Assembly: GCA_016124315.1 (NCBI GenBank)
Contig: WGNW01000062.1
Location: 1-54,722 of the forward strand
DNA from: Alphaproteobacteria bacterium
GTDB taxonomy: Bacteria; Pseudomonadota; Alphaproteobacteria; SMXS01
Length of the DNA: 54,722 nucleotides
Direction of reading: 5' to 3'
Below are positions 40,864 through 48,946 of the stretch, piece by piece. How positions within the stretch are numbered: the first letter of the stretch is position 1; each line of letters begins with the position of its first letter. The position numbers and the translations under genes are program-made. The notes under the pieces are model-generated. The model was given only the letters and a program-made list of their open reading frames with translations. It searched no databases and was not told where the DNA came from.

Positions 40864-41448
40864 ATGGCGGCCCATCCGCCCGAAAATCTGGAGCAGGTGC
40901 TGGATGCCATCGCGGAAGCGGGCGACGGGGAGGACGTCTCCGTCGCCGACCTGCTCGCTTCCGTGGGCGGGCGCTCCTTCGGTCCGACCCTGCTGGTGCC
41001 GAGCCTGCTGATCGTCTCGCCGATCAGCGGCATCCCCGGGGTGCCGACCATCGGCGGGCTGACCATCGCCTTCATCGCCGGCCAGATGGTCATCGGCAGG
41101 CACCACATCTGGCTGCCCCGTTTCCTGTTGTCCCGCCATGTCGGCCGCAGCAAACTGCGCAAGGCGCTCAAGACCCTGCGGCCCGCGGCCCGTCTCATGG
41201 ATCACCTGATCAAGCCGCGGCTGTGCCTCCTGACCAGCAAGCCCCTGTCGCATGCCATCGCCGCCATCTGCGCGGCCATCGCCCTGGCGATGCCGCCGCT
41301 GGAACTCATCCCCTTCGCCAGCTCGGCCGTCGCCGGCGCGGTGGCGCTCTTCGGCCTCGCCCTGCTGGCCCATGACGGGCTGCTGGTATTGTTCGGCATC
41401 GCGGTCACCGGCCTCAGCCTCTACCTCGGCCTCGGCGCGCTGCTCTGA
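40864..41448 (+). CDS. exoD: ExoD family exopolysaccharide synthesis membrane protein
   Basis: About 194 aa with several membrane helices; P-S-L-L-I-V-S-P-I-S-G-I-P-G-V-P-T and G-R-H-H-I-W-L-P are characteristic of ExoD. In rhizobia ExoD affects exopolysaccharide output and survival, but the mechanism is unknown. The start is uncertain: ATG at 40864 is the first just before the conserved L-E-Q-V-L-D; GTG 40837 and ATG 40735 are longer options with weak signals. The only strong Shine-Dalgarno upstream is out of frame. Confidence 0.8.
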   Translation: MAAHPPENLEQVLDAIAEAGDGEDVSVADLLASVGGRSFGPTLLVPSLLIVSPISGIPGVPTIGGLTIAFIAGQMVIGRHHIWLPRFLLSRHVGRSKLRKALKTLRPAARLMDHLIKPRLCLLTSKPLSHAIAAICAAIALAMPPLELIPFASSAVAGAVALFGLALLAHDGLLVLFGIAVTGLSLYLGLGALL

Positions 41449-41463
41449 GGCATCCCGCGCCGG

Positions 41464-41492
41464 TTGACAGGCTGGTGGCCGGCTGATCCGAT
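41464..41492 (+). promoter_or_regulatory. Possible sigma70-type promoter for the SnoaL-like gene
   Basis: TTGACA at 41464-41469, a 17-base spacer and TCCGAT (3 of 6) at 41487-41492. The -10 overlaps the palindrome TGATCcGATCA (41484-41494). It is weak, but the gap after ExoD allows an own promoter. Confidence 0.3.
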
Positions 41493-41524
41493 CAGGGCGG
41501 GACACGAACGGGGAGGACCGCGAC

Positions 41525-42070
41525 ATGACGGCAACGGAGATCGAGGCCCTGGCACGGCGGGTGGACGCGCTGGAGAAGGATCTGACGGTCCTGCGGGACA
41601 AGGAGGAGATCCGCGCCCTGAAGGCCCGCTACTGCCAGTACGTCGACGGCGGCTGGCCGGAGCACGGCGGCACGCACATGGGACCGGTGGCCGACCTCTT
41701 CGTCGAGGACGGCGTCTGGGACGCCAGCCCGGGGATGCCCGCCGCGCGCGGCGGCGAGGCGATCCGGCGGCTCTTCGTCGACCTGCGCGCCCTGCCCTTC
41801 GCCTTCCACAACGCGGTCAACCCGGTGATCGAGGTCGACGGCGACGAGGCGACCGGCCACTGGCACTTCATCGGCTGCAGCCAGATGCCGGACGGCGCTT
41901 CGGCCTGGTTCCTGGGCATCTACGAGGAGCGCTACGTCCGCACCCCGGAAGGCTGGCGCTACCGTCTGATGCGCTACGTCGGGGTGCGACAGGCCGCGCG
42001 GCCGGCGGGCTGGGGCGATCCGCCCGGCGACCGGCCGATGACCGAAGCCGTTGCCTATTCCGAGGGGTGA
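41525..42070 (+). CDS. SnoaL/NTF2-like fold protein
   Basis: A 181-aa protein with an N-terminal helix carrying heptad-like L/V spacing (A-L-A-R-R-V-D-A-L-E-K-D-L), then the SnoaL_4-type core: I-R-A-L-K-A-R-Y-C-Q-Y-V-D, F-V-E-D-G-V-W-D, and H-W-H-F-I-G-C-S-Q. Such proteins are small cone-shaped enzymes (dehydratases, isomerases, polyketide cyclases) or binding proteins. GGGGAGG lies upstream of the ATG. In this catabolic setting it may be a pathway enzyme of unknown reaction. Confidence 0.85.
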   Translation: MTATEIEALARRVDALEKDLTVLRDKEEIRALKARYCQYVDGGWPEHGGTHMGPVADLFVEDGVWDASPGMPAARGGEAIRRLFVDLRALPFAFHNAVNPVIEVDGDEATGHWHFIGCSQMPDGASAWFLGIYEERYVRTPEGWRYRLMRYVGVRQAARPAGWGDPPGDRPMTEAVAYSEG

Positions 42071-42093
42071 CGGCGCCCTTACCGAAACGCAAA

Positions 42094-42119
42094 CGGGCCG
42101 GGGCTCTCGCCCCGACCCG
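42094..42119 (-). terminator. Rho-independent terminator of giant repeat gene 1
   Basis: Read on the minus strand, an 11-base stem (one G-U pair) closes with a GAGA tetraloop and is followed by TTTGCGTTT. On the plus strand the G-U pair becomes C-A, so the element is built for minus-strand RNA. It lies 23 bases past the stop. Confidence 0.75.
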
Positions 42120-42142
42120 CCCGGAGGAAACGCCGAAAGCCG

Positions 42143-45100
42143 CTAGTCGGCGGTAATGGAGTTGACCGCGCGGTTGCCGATGGCGCTGGCGCCCACGCTG
42201 TTGCCCCGGACACTGAACACGCTGTTGCTGCTGGTGCCCGAGATCACGTTGCCGTTCACGCCGATGCCGACGCCGGCCGTGTTCACGGTCGCGGAGACAG
42301 CCGTGTCCGAAATCGTCTGCAGGTTGGCGACGGCTCCCGACGGATGGGCGAACGTGCCCGTGTTGAGGGCAAGGCTGTTGACGGCGTCGTTGCCGGTGCT
42401 GGCCGCGCTCACCTGGTTGTTCAGGACGGAAACCGACGTGCTGTCCACGCCATTGACGCCCGAGAAACCGTCGGTGCCGATCCGAGCATTCTCGACGGAC
42501 GAGACAAGTCCACCGTCGACGGAGGCGACCTCCTGCCGGTTGAGCGCGGCATAGTCGGCATTCGTGACCGACAGCGACCCGAGCGCCGTCGATGCGCCGG
42601 CGCCGCTGGATTCTTGCAGGCTGGCGCCGGCCTCGGTGGTCAGTGCATTGACGGCGGTATTGCCGGCGGTCGATGCGGAGACCAGGTTTCCGGAGACCGA
42701 GACGTTGCCGTTGAGGGCGCTACCCTCGACTCCGACCCCCACGTCGGACCCTTGGTTCGTCGCCGTCAGGGAGTTCATGTTGTCCAGGACCTGGAGGCTG
42801 TTCACGACCGCGCCGACGTCGCTGGACGAACCCGCCGTGAACGACGCCACGTTCCGGGCGACGAACCCCTGCGTCTGGGCCTGGACGGCGTTGTTGTCGA
42901 CGGTGAGGGAGTCGCCCGACAGATCATTGAACACCGTCAGGCCGAGGCCGGCGTCGGCGACGCTGGACTTGATATCCGTGCTGTCGCTGTCGATCGCCAC
43001 CTGGACGTTGTGGAGGTCGTAGTCGAACCCGGCGCCCGCTCCGACGAGGGCCGCCCCCGCATTGGCGGTGAGCGCGTTGTCGACCGTTCCCCCCGTGGCC
43101 GTCGCGGCGACAAGGTTGCCGGAGGCTGAGCCGGAGACGCTGCCGGCGGCGCCGAGGCCCTGCTCAAACACCCCGCCAATTGCGACGGTGTCGACCGTGC
43201 TGCTGACAAGGCTGTCGTCAGCCAGCGCCTGCTGCGACAGCAGATCGGCGCTGGGCGCGTCGCCGACGGCGCCGATGTTCGCCGACGCTTCCAGCGACAC
43301 GCGGTTGGTCGCGCTGTGGACCGTCGCCTGCCCCAGGACGACGTTGTTGTCGACCGTCATCGAACCGGTGTCGAACGTCGAGGCGTCCGCAAAGACCTTC
43401 GAGCCGGTCACGCTGGCCAGGACGGATTCGTCCTGGTCCGGAGATATCGGATCGGAGGAGCCCTGGGCATTGATCAGGGCAAAGTCGCCGTTGGACTGCA
43501 GTCCCGGCGAGCCGCCGACGTCGATGCCGACGCTGTTCGGGACGTCGGCGCTGCTGAGGATGTTGGTGCCGGCAACCGAGAGCTGGTTGGTCGAGCGGTT
43601 CGACGAGGCGAGAGCGGCGATCGCGTTGCCGTCCGCGCGAAGCGCCGAATCCGTGATCGTGGGCGAAGCGCTTCCATTGTATGCGAGGAGCTGAACCTCG
43701 CTGTCGTCGACCTGCGCCTCGATGGTCGGGTCCGCTTCCGTAACCTGCTGCACGCTGGCGAGGAACGCCTGGGCGTTGTTGTCCGTGAAGTCCAGGGAAA
43801 GGCCATTGGCGGAATCGTTGCCCCGAGCTTCGGCGACCAGGGCGTTGCCGCTCGCGGAGATATCCGTGCCGTCGATGGTCGGCGCGTTTTGCGTCACGAC
43901 ATTGACGGAAGCGGCGGTCAGCGAGGAGTCGACGCCGACGCCGTTGATCTGCTGGGACGCCAGCGCGAACATGCTGTCGGTGAACTCGATGCCGGCGCCC
44001 ACGGGATCGAGCACGTCAGCCTCCGGCGTCGCGGTCGAGCCGGCGTCCGGAACCGACGTCCCCGTTGCCGCCAGCGTATTGGTCACGTTGTTGACCCGCC
44101 CGATGGAGCGGATCTGGTTGCCGTCGGCACTGATCGTCGTGCCCGAGATCGCACCAACCACCCAGGAAAGGTCGGCGGTGACCTCAAGCCCGTCGCCGGT
44201 GGGACGGAGAGAGCCGCCGTCGCCGTTGTCCAGGCCGCTCTGGTTCGAGACGAGCGTCGCGATCGGCCCGTTGAGCGAGTCGCCCGCGCTGCTGGCCTGC
44301 GAGAGGTCGAAACTGCCCACGTCCAGGGCGAGGCTGTTGGCGGCGTCGTTGCCCAGCGCCTGCATCCTCATGGAATTGCCGTCCGTGTTCACGGTGCTGT
44401 CCGTGAGGCCGCCGTCCGCCGTCACCCCCACCGACAGGATGAACGCAGTGTCGCTGTTGGTGACGGCCATGCTGGCGGAATTGGCCGCGTCGACCACCGT
44501 GAGGTCGCTGAACGACTGGTCGTTCACCAGCAGCGTCTCGCCGACGGCATTCGTGGAGCCGCCCAGGGAGACCGTGGTGTCGCCGGCGACGTGGGTCTGC
44601 GTCAACTGCTGCGTCTCGGCGGAGACGTCGACGCTGTTGTCGGCAAGGTTCACCCGGCCGGAGGTCAGCAGCGTGTTGCCGCTCAGCGAGAACGTCGAGT
44701 CCACGATGGAGAGGGCGGGATCGTTCGAGGGACCACCGGCGCTGAGCAGGATGTCGGCGTCGTCGTGCCGCACCAGGAAGCCGGCCGAACTGAGGTTGCC
44801 GTTCTCGTCCGCCACGGACTGGACGTTCACCAGCGCCGTCGACGCGTCGAGCCCGGCCTCGGACGCCACGGTCACCGCCGACGTCGCCTGGTTCAGGGTG
44901 GCCGCGACCGTGCTGGTGTTGTCATCGACGGTGAAGGTGCTGCCGGAGGTCACGAAGCTCGGGCCGAGATCCGCCTGGAGCTGAACGAGGTCGCCCTGGG
45001 CCGAACTCGCCGCGGAGCCGCTGGTGGCGGTCACGGTGGCCGCTTCCAGGTCTTCCACCGACTGGTCGTTCACCAGCATGTAGCCGGCCTGGACGTTGGT

Positions 45101-47215
45101 CGCGCTTACCGGCGCCGACCGGTCCACCGTCGCCGACGGCAGCGTGCTGCCGCCGTCGCCCAGGCTGGTGCCGGCGACGTCGACCGCGTTGGTGGTGGAA
45201 TCGGCCAGGTTGCCGAACACCTGCGCGTCGAACGTGTTGGCGTCCACGTTGATGGTGGAATCGGTCACCGTCGACGCCGAGGCCCGCAGCGCGATCATGC
45301 TCTGGTTGGTGGTGGGGGCGTCGATCTGCGCCACCAGGGACGCGCCGTCCTCGACGGTCTGCGCCGTGACCAGGCCGACGGTCGCCGCCACGGTCGTGGC
45401 GTCGACGCTGATGCCCGCCTGGGTCGAGAGATTGCCGATGGCCTGGGCGGAGAACTCGTTGCCGGAGTTGCTGATGGTCGAATTGTCGATGACGGTCCCG
45501 GCCGCGCCGCCATAGGCGACATTGGTGCGGATGCGGGCGATGGACGTCGCTTCCGCACCGCCGCCGTCCAGCACCTGCGCGTTCAGCAGGCTGATGTCCG
45601 CGGTGACGCCGCCGCCGGTTGCCGGCCGGTCGCTGGAGATGCTGGCGGCAGGATCGAGCCCGGTCACGTCCGTGGCGGCGATCGAGATGCTGCCGTCATG
45701 GGCGTTGCCCGTAGCCTCGGAGAAGAAGCGGTTGCCGTCGACGCTGCCGCTGGAATCCACGATGTTGTGGTCGGCGTTCAGGGAGGCCATGAACACGGTC
45801 AGGTTGGCGCCGTCGGTCGTGTCGCCCAGGTCGGCCGTCTGCAGGCCCTCGGCATACTGCACCGAGTTCACGCCGACGACGGAATTGAAGGACGTGGCAT
45901 TGCCGACCTCGATGCTGTTGACCGTGGCGTTGCCGGTGGACGACGCGCCGATGCTGTTGTCGTCGGCGGTCACGGTGGAGCCCGTCATGTCCTCGACCAG
46001 CGAGTTCAGGTCGCCGTTGACGTCGGCCGATGCGCCCACCTGGCTATACTGCGCGTTCTGGACGAACAGGTCGGCCAGCACTTCCGCCGTGTCGGGCGTG
46101 CCCGCGTCGAAGCTGTTCACCTGGTCGCCCGCCGCGGCCACGCCCTGCTGGCTGACGCCCGTGAGCGAGACCGTGTTGCCGGCGGTATTGGCCGTGACCG
46201 AGCCCAGGATGTCATTGCCGGTGAAGGTCGCCGTGGTGCCGTCGAGATCGTCGATGGTCACGAACGGTCCCGTGTGGCCCAGTTCGATGACGGTGTCGGA
46301 CACGACCGCCGAAAAGGCGTCATCGCCGCTTGCGGCCTGGATGTTCGTGACGCCGGCCGTCCCCGTGAGCGTCACGGCGCCGCCGTCGGTCACGTAGACG
46401 CCGTTGGCGGCGCTATTGCCGGTGAACTGGGCGCGCGCCAGGTTGTCGGTGACGGCGACGGTCATGCCGTCGAGCGAATCGGGCGAGCCGTCCACCGTGG
46501 CGGCGAGGCCGATGCGCGAGCCGGTCACCGTCGCCAGCGGGCTGGAGAGATCAGACACGAGCTGTGCGTTAGCCACCAGCGCCGTCGCGCTGATCACCGC
46601 CTCGTCGGTGACGCCCGGATTGGTGATGGTGGAGTGTCCCGGGTCGGCGCTCGAGAGCAGCGGGTTGATGTCGCCGGACACGCTGTTGTCCGCCCGGTTG
46701 ACGGTGGCGTCGGCGGTCAGTTCGTTCTGGTCGACCCGGATGCTGCTGCCCGCGCCCATATCCTCGTATGCCGCGCGGATCTCGGCACCGCTGACCGTCG
46801 CATCGAGGGTCGCCGTGCCGGTCGCCAGGTTGGCCTGCAGCGAGCCGACGGTGGCCGCGTTCAGGGCGGGGTCGCCCGTCGCCGTGTAGAGGTCGACGCC
46901 GTTGGTGATGTTGTTGCCCGTGGTTTCCGCGAAGATGGTGTTGATGCCCACCAGCACCGTGTCGGTGCCGCCTTCCACGTCCTGAGTGCCGCTGGTGGGG
47001 CTGCCGATGGTGCCCACCGTGTTGGCGCTGGTCAGGTTGGTGGTCAGGTCGAGCTGGTTGTTGGCGATCACCGACGCACTTTCCGCCGCCGTGGTGATGG
47101 TCGGCGGAATGTTGTTCAGGTCGAACAGAACATTCTGGATCGGCGCGGCCGAAGCCCCTGCCGCCGTGCTCAAGGCAACAAGACTCGCCGTCGCGAGAAC
47201 GCGATTCAACTTCAT
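42143..47215 (-). CDS. Giant secreted beta-strand-repeat protein, copy 1
   Basis: A 1690-aa protein. A Sec signal peptide (M-K-L-N-R-V-L-A-T ... A-S-A-A) precedes about 19 imperfect repeats averaging 85 residues. Each repeat has an L/V-x-N-x-Q box and, 35-50 residues later, S/T-V-x-V-D-x-N-x(3)-A-x-A-x-G-N-x-A-x-N-S-L. Asn, Ser, Thr, Ala, Val and Asp dominate; I see no Cys, few Lys and few aromatics. The pattern suggests a beta-solenoid or amyloid-like fibre. No autotransporter barrel, RTX repeats, or sorting signal is visible; it ends V-N-S-I-T-A-D. The ATG at 47215 follows AAGGGGGG. Copy 2 at 48947-54115 is co-linear. Function unknown; a matrix or surface structural role is inferred. Confidence 0.85.
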   Translation of the reverse strand: MKLNRVLATASLVALSTAAGASAAPIQNVLFDLNNIPPTITTAAESASVIANNQLDLTTNLTSANTVGTIGSPTSGTQDVEGGTDTVLVGINTIFAETTGNNITNGVDLYTATGDPALNAATVGSLQANLATGTATLDATVSGAEIRAAYEDMGAGSSIRVDQNELTADATVNRADNSVSGDINPLLSSADPGHSTITNPGVTDEAVISATALVANAQLVSDLSSPLATVTGSRIGLAATVDGSPDSLDGMTVAVTDNLARAQFTGNSAANGVYVTDGGAVTLTGTAGVTNIQAASGDDAFSAVVSDTVIELGHTGPFVTIDDLDGTTATFTGNDILGSVTANTAGNTVSLTGVSQQGVAAAGDQVNSFDAGTPDTAEVLADLFVQNAQYSQVGASADVNGDLNSLVEDMTGSTVTADDNSIGASSTGNATVNSIEVGNATSFNSVVGVNSVQYAEGLQTADLGDTTDGANLTVFMASLNADHNIVDSSGSVDGNRFFSEATGNAHDGSISIAATDVTGLDPAASISSDRPATGGGVTADISLLNAQVLDGGGAEATSIARIRTNVAYGGAAGTVIDNSTISNSGNEFSAQAIGNLSTQAGISVDATTVAATVGLVTAQTVEDGASLVAQIDAPTTNQSMIALRASASTVTDSTINVDANTFDAQVFGNLADSTTNAVDVAGTSLGDGGSTLPSATVDRSAPVSATNVQAGYMLVNDQSVEDLEAATVTATSGSAASSAQGDLVQLQADLGPSFVTSGSTFTVDDNTSTVAATLNQATSAVTVASEAGLDASTALVNVQSVADENGNLSSAGFLVRHDDADILLSAGGPSNDPALSIVDSTFSLSGNTLLTSGRVNLADNSVDVSAETQQLTQTHVAGDTTVSLGGSTNAVGETLLVNDQSFSDLTVVDAANSASMAVTNSDTAFILSVGVTADGGLTDSTVNTDGNSMRMQALGNDAANSLALDVGSFDLSQASSAGDSLNGPIATLVSNQSGLDNGDGGSLRPTGDGLEVTADLSWVVGAISGTTISADGNQIRSIGRVNNVTNTLAATGTSVPDAGSTATPEADVLDPVGAGIEFTDSMFALASQQINGVGVDSSLTAASVNVVTQNAPTIDGTDISASGNALVAEARGNDSANGLSLDFTDNNAQAFLASVQQVTEADPTIEAQVDDSEVQLLAYNGSASPTITDSALRADGNAIAALASSNRSTNQLSVAGTNILSSADVPNSVGIDVGGSPGLQSNGDFALINAQGSSDPISPDQDESVLASVTGSKVFADASTFDTGSMTVDNNVVLGQATVHSATNRVSLEASANIGAVGDAPSADLLSQQALADDSLVSSTVDTVAIGGVFEQGLGAAGSVSGSASGNLVAATATGGTVDNALTANAGAALVGAGAGFDYDLHNVQVAIDSDSTDIKSSVADAGLGLTVFNDLSGDSLTVDNNAVQAQTQGFVARNVASFTAGSSSDVGAVVNSLQVLDNMNSLTATNQGSDVGVGVEGSALNGNVSVSGNLVSASTAGNTAVNALTTEAGASLQESSGAGASTALGSLSVTNADYAALNRQEVASVDGGLVSSVENARIGTDGFSGVNGVDSTSVSVLNNQVSAASTGNDAVNSLALNTGTFAHPSGAVANLQTISDTAVSATVNTAGVGIGVNGNVISGTSSNSVFSVRGNSVGASAIGNRAVNSITAD

Positions 47216-47391
47216 GATGACAGCCCCCCTTATTTTGGCCTCTTCTCCCGCCCTTCGTTCCTGCGAAGGCGCGGCTCCTTGGTGAGGTTCGAAGAATACG
47301 GACGTCGCGCCAGCGGGACCAACAAAAAAAATCCCGGTGGCCGAAATTAGGTGCTCAAATACCTCATGTAATTCAATTGGATAGATTGTCA

Positions 47392-47416
47392 GGAACCAAC
47401 GTCTTGGCAGCGAGTT
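47392..47416 (+). promoter_or_regulatory. Candidate EcfG-type promoter
   Basis: GGAAC at 47392-47396, a 16-base spacer and AGTT at 47413-47416 (one mismatch to GGAAC-N16-CGTT). It would start transcription near 47423, within the 18-base palindrome that follows. Confidence 0.35.
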
Positions 47417-47434
47417 GGGGCAGATATCTGCCCC
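47417..47434. promoter_or_regulatory. Perfect 18-bp palindrome GGGGCAGATATCTGCCCC
   Basis: A perfect dyad located 23 bases before the start of the 47457 gene and directly after an EcfG-like -10. It could be an operator that blocks initiation or, as RNA followed by TTTCTC, an attenuating hairpin. Confidence 0.55.
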
Positions 47435-47456
47435 TTTCTCACCAGAGAGTGCCGAC

Positions 47457-47786
47457 ATGAGCAAGATGGACGCCTACGCCTTGTGGATCCTGGAGCCTCG
47501 CGCGCCGTTGGGCGACGCCATCTGGCAGGACAGGCTGGTATGGAACCGGGTCGAGGTGATCGCCGTCAGCGAAGCCTTCGCCCGCCTCGCGGCCGAGAAC
47601 TGGGCGCAGGCGGACCGGCAGCCGGGACCCGGCAACGAAAGTTCGGCGGCGATGGCCGGCTTCAAGGACGAGAAGCTTTACCGGGCCACCCGCACGCCGC
47701 TCGATCCTGAAGCGACGATTCCCGCCAACGGGACGGGGCTTGTCCTCAAGGCCGAGCCACTCGGCGCTGGCACCGCGGTTCATTAG
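47457..47786 (+). CDS. Small protein of unknown function
   Basis: A 109-aa soluble protein, not recognised. It begins M-S-K-M-D-A-Y-A-L-W-I-L-E-P-R and has a helix-forming centre A-R-L-A-A-E-N-W-A-Q-A-D. There is no signal peptide or membrane segment. The ATG at 47457 has a purine-rich AGAGAG ahead. It lies between the two giant repeat genes on the other strand, 116 bases before the YihY-like gene, and follows an unusual palindrome. A role linked to the giant proteins is possible but not shown. Confidence 0.65.
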   Translation: MSKMDAYALWILEPRAPLGDAIWQDRLVWNRVEVIAVSEAFARLAAENWAQADRQPGPGNESSAAMAGFKDEKLYRATRTPLDPEATIPANGTGLVLKAEPLGAGTAVH

Positions 47787-47902
47787 GCCCGGCAGCCGCC
47801 AGAGCAGCCGGTCGCGCCGTCCGTCGCCGGCACGGTCAAGCCAAGACCGCGGGAAACTCCGACGCAGCTGGCGTGTTTCTCTCCAGAGAGGGGAACCCGC
47901 CG

Positions 47903-48868
47903 ATGGCCGAAAACAGCGAGCAAGACGATCGGGGCAGGCATAGCGGACGGCCGTTTGCCATTCCGCGCACGGGATGGCTCGACGTCGCGCTGCGGACCGG
48001 CCGCGCCGCGTTTGACGACAATGTCGGCCTCGTGGCGGCCGGCGTGGCCTTCTACGGCATGCTGGCCATCTTCCCGGGCATCGCCGCGCTGATCTCCATC
48101 TACGGCCTGGTGGCCGATCCCTCCGAGGTGCGCGATCAGCTGCAGGCGGCCTCGGGCGTCCTGCCCAACGGCGCATTCGCACTGCTCAGCGACCAGATGA
48201 CCCAGGTGTCCGACAGCACCGCGGGTGCGCTGAGCCTGGCGGCGGCCGGCGGTCTGCTGCTCGCCCTGTGGGGCGCCTCGCGCATCACCAAGGCGTTCAT
48301 GAAGGCGATGAACATCGCCTATGGCGAGGACGAGGAGCGCGGCTTCCTGCGCACCAATCTGACGGCGCTCGCTCTCACCGTGTTCATCCTGCTGACGGCC
48401 GCCGTCGCCATCGGCGGCATCGTGATCCTCCCCATCGTGCTGGACGGCCTGGGCCTCGGCGCCTCAGCCGACCGCCTGATCGGCGTGCTGCGCTGGCCGG
48501 TGATTGCCGCCATCTTCGTCGGCGGGCTGGCCCTGCTCTACCGCTTCGGGCCTTCGCGCGACCGGCCACGATGGCGATGGGTGGTCCCCGGCTGCCTGGC
48601 GGCGCTGGCGCTGTGGCTCGCCGCCTCCATCGCCTTCTCGGTCTATGTGCGCGACTTCGGCCGCTACAACGAGACCTATGGATCGCTGGGCGCGGTGATC
48701 GGCATGCTCATGTGGCTGTGGCTCAGCGCCTTCGCCATCCTGCTGGGCGCCGAGCTCAACGCTGAACTGGAACGACAGACAAGGCGGGACACGACCGTCG
48801 GCCCACACCAGCCGAAGGGCGAGCGGGGTGCCCACGCCGCCGACACCGTGGCCGATCGCCGCAGATGA
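47903..48868 (+). CDS. YihY/BrkB family inner-membrane protein
   Basis: A 321-aa protein with about six membrane helices. The family blocks are D-D-N-V-G-L-V-A-A-G-V-A-F-Y-G-M-L-A-I-F-P-G near residue 45, W-G-A-S-R-I-T-K-A-F-M-K-A-M-N-I-A-Y, and the C-terminal M-L-M-W-L-W-L-S-A-F-A-I-L-L-G-A-E-L-N-A-E. Once annotated as RNase BN, it is now thought to be a membrane protein of uncertain, perhaps lipid-related, function. The ATG at 47903 follows GAGGGG. It ends against a strong hairpin shared with giant gene 2. Confidence 0.9.
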   Translation: MAENSEQDDRGRHSGRPFAIPRTGWLDVALRTGRAAFDDNVGLVAAGVAFYGMLAIFPGIAALISIYGLVADPSEVRDQLQAASGVLPNGAFALLSDQMTQVSDSTAGALSLAAAGGLLLALWGASRITKAFMKAMNIAYGEDEERGFLRTNLTALALTVFILLTAAVAIGGIVILPIVLDGLGLGASADRLIGVLRWPVIAAIFVGGLALLYRFGPSRDRPRWRWVVPGCLAALALWLAASIAFSVYVRDFGRYNETYGSLGAVIGMLMWLWLSAFAILLGAELNAELERQTRRDTTVGPHQPKGERGAHAADTVADRRR

Positions 48869-48890
48869 GAGGCACCGCGTACCTGCAGAC

Positions 48891-48922
48891 AAAAAAAGGG
48901 CCGGAGCAGCACGCTCCGGCCC
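48891..48922. terminator. Strong terminator of giant repeat gene 2, also facing YihY
   Basis: A perfect 10-base stem GGGCCGGAGC (48898-48907) with GCTCCGGCCC (48913-48922) and a 5-base loop. On the minus strand a run of seven T follows, a textbook intrinsic terminator for giant gene 2. On the plus strand TGTTT follows, which may also stop YihY transcripts. Confidence 0.85.
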
Positions 48923-48946
48923 TGTTTCAGGCTGTCGTGAATTCCG

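Larger units (their letters stand above)
47216..47456. other. Divergent promoter region of giant gene 1 and the small gene
   Basis: 241 bases with no gene. 47341-47400 is only about 38% G+C. It should hold the minus-strand promoter of giant gene 1 and the plus-strand promoter of the 47457 gene. A small hairpin CCTTCG-ttcctg-CGAAGG lies in the giant gene leader. Confidence 0.55.

Noticed and set aside
42143..42260. Autotransporter or RTX C-terminus for the giant proteins
   Set aside because: No terminal aromatic residue, no barrel-like amphipathic strands and no G-G-x-G-x-D repeats at either C-terminus.
43316..47350. Plus-strand open frame of over 1300 codons opposite giant gene 1
   Set aside because: It is a mirror of the repeat gene in GC-rich DNA. 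Its translation is Arg/Gly/His-rich without domains, while the minus-strand protein has a signal peptide, repeats and a paralog.
47830..47870. EcfG-like promoter before the YihY gene (GGAAA-N17-TGTT)
   Set aside because: Two mismatches to a short consensus; expected by chance.
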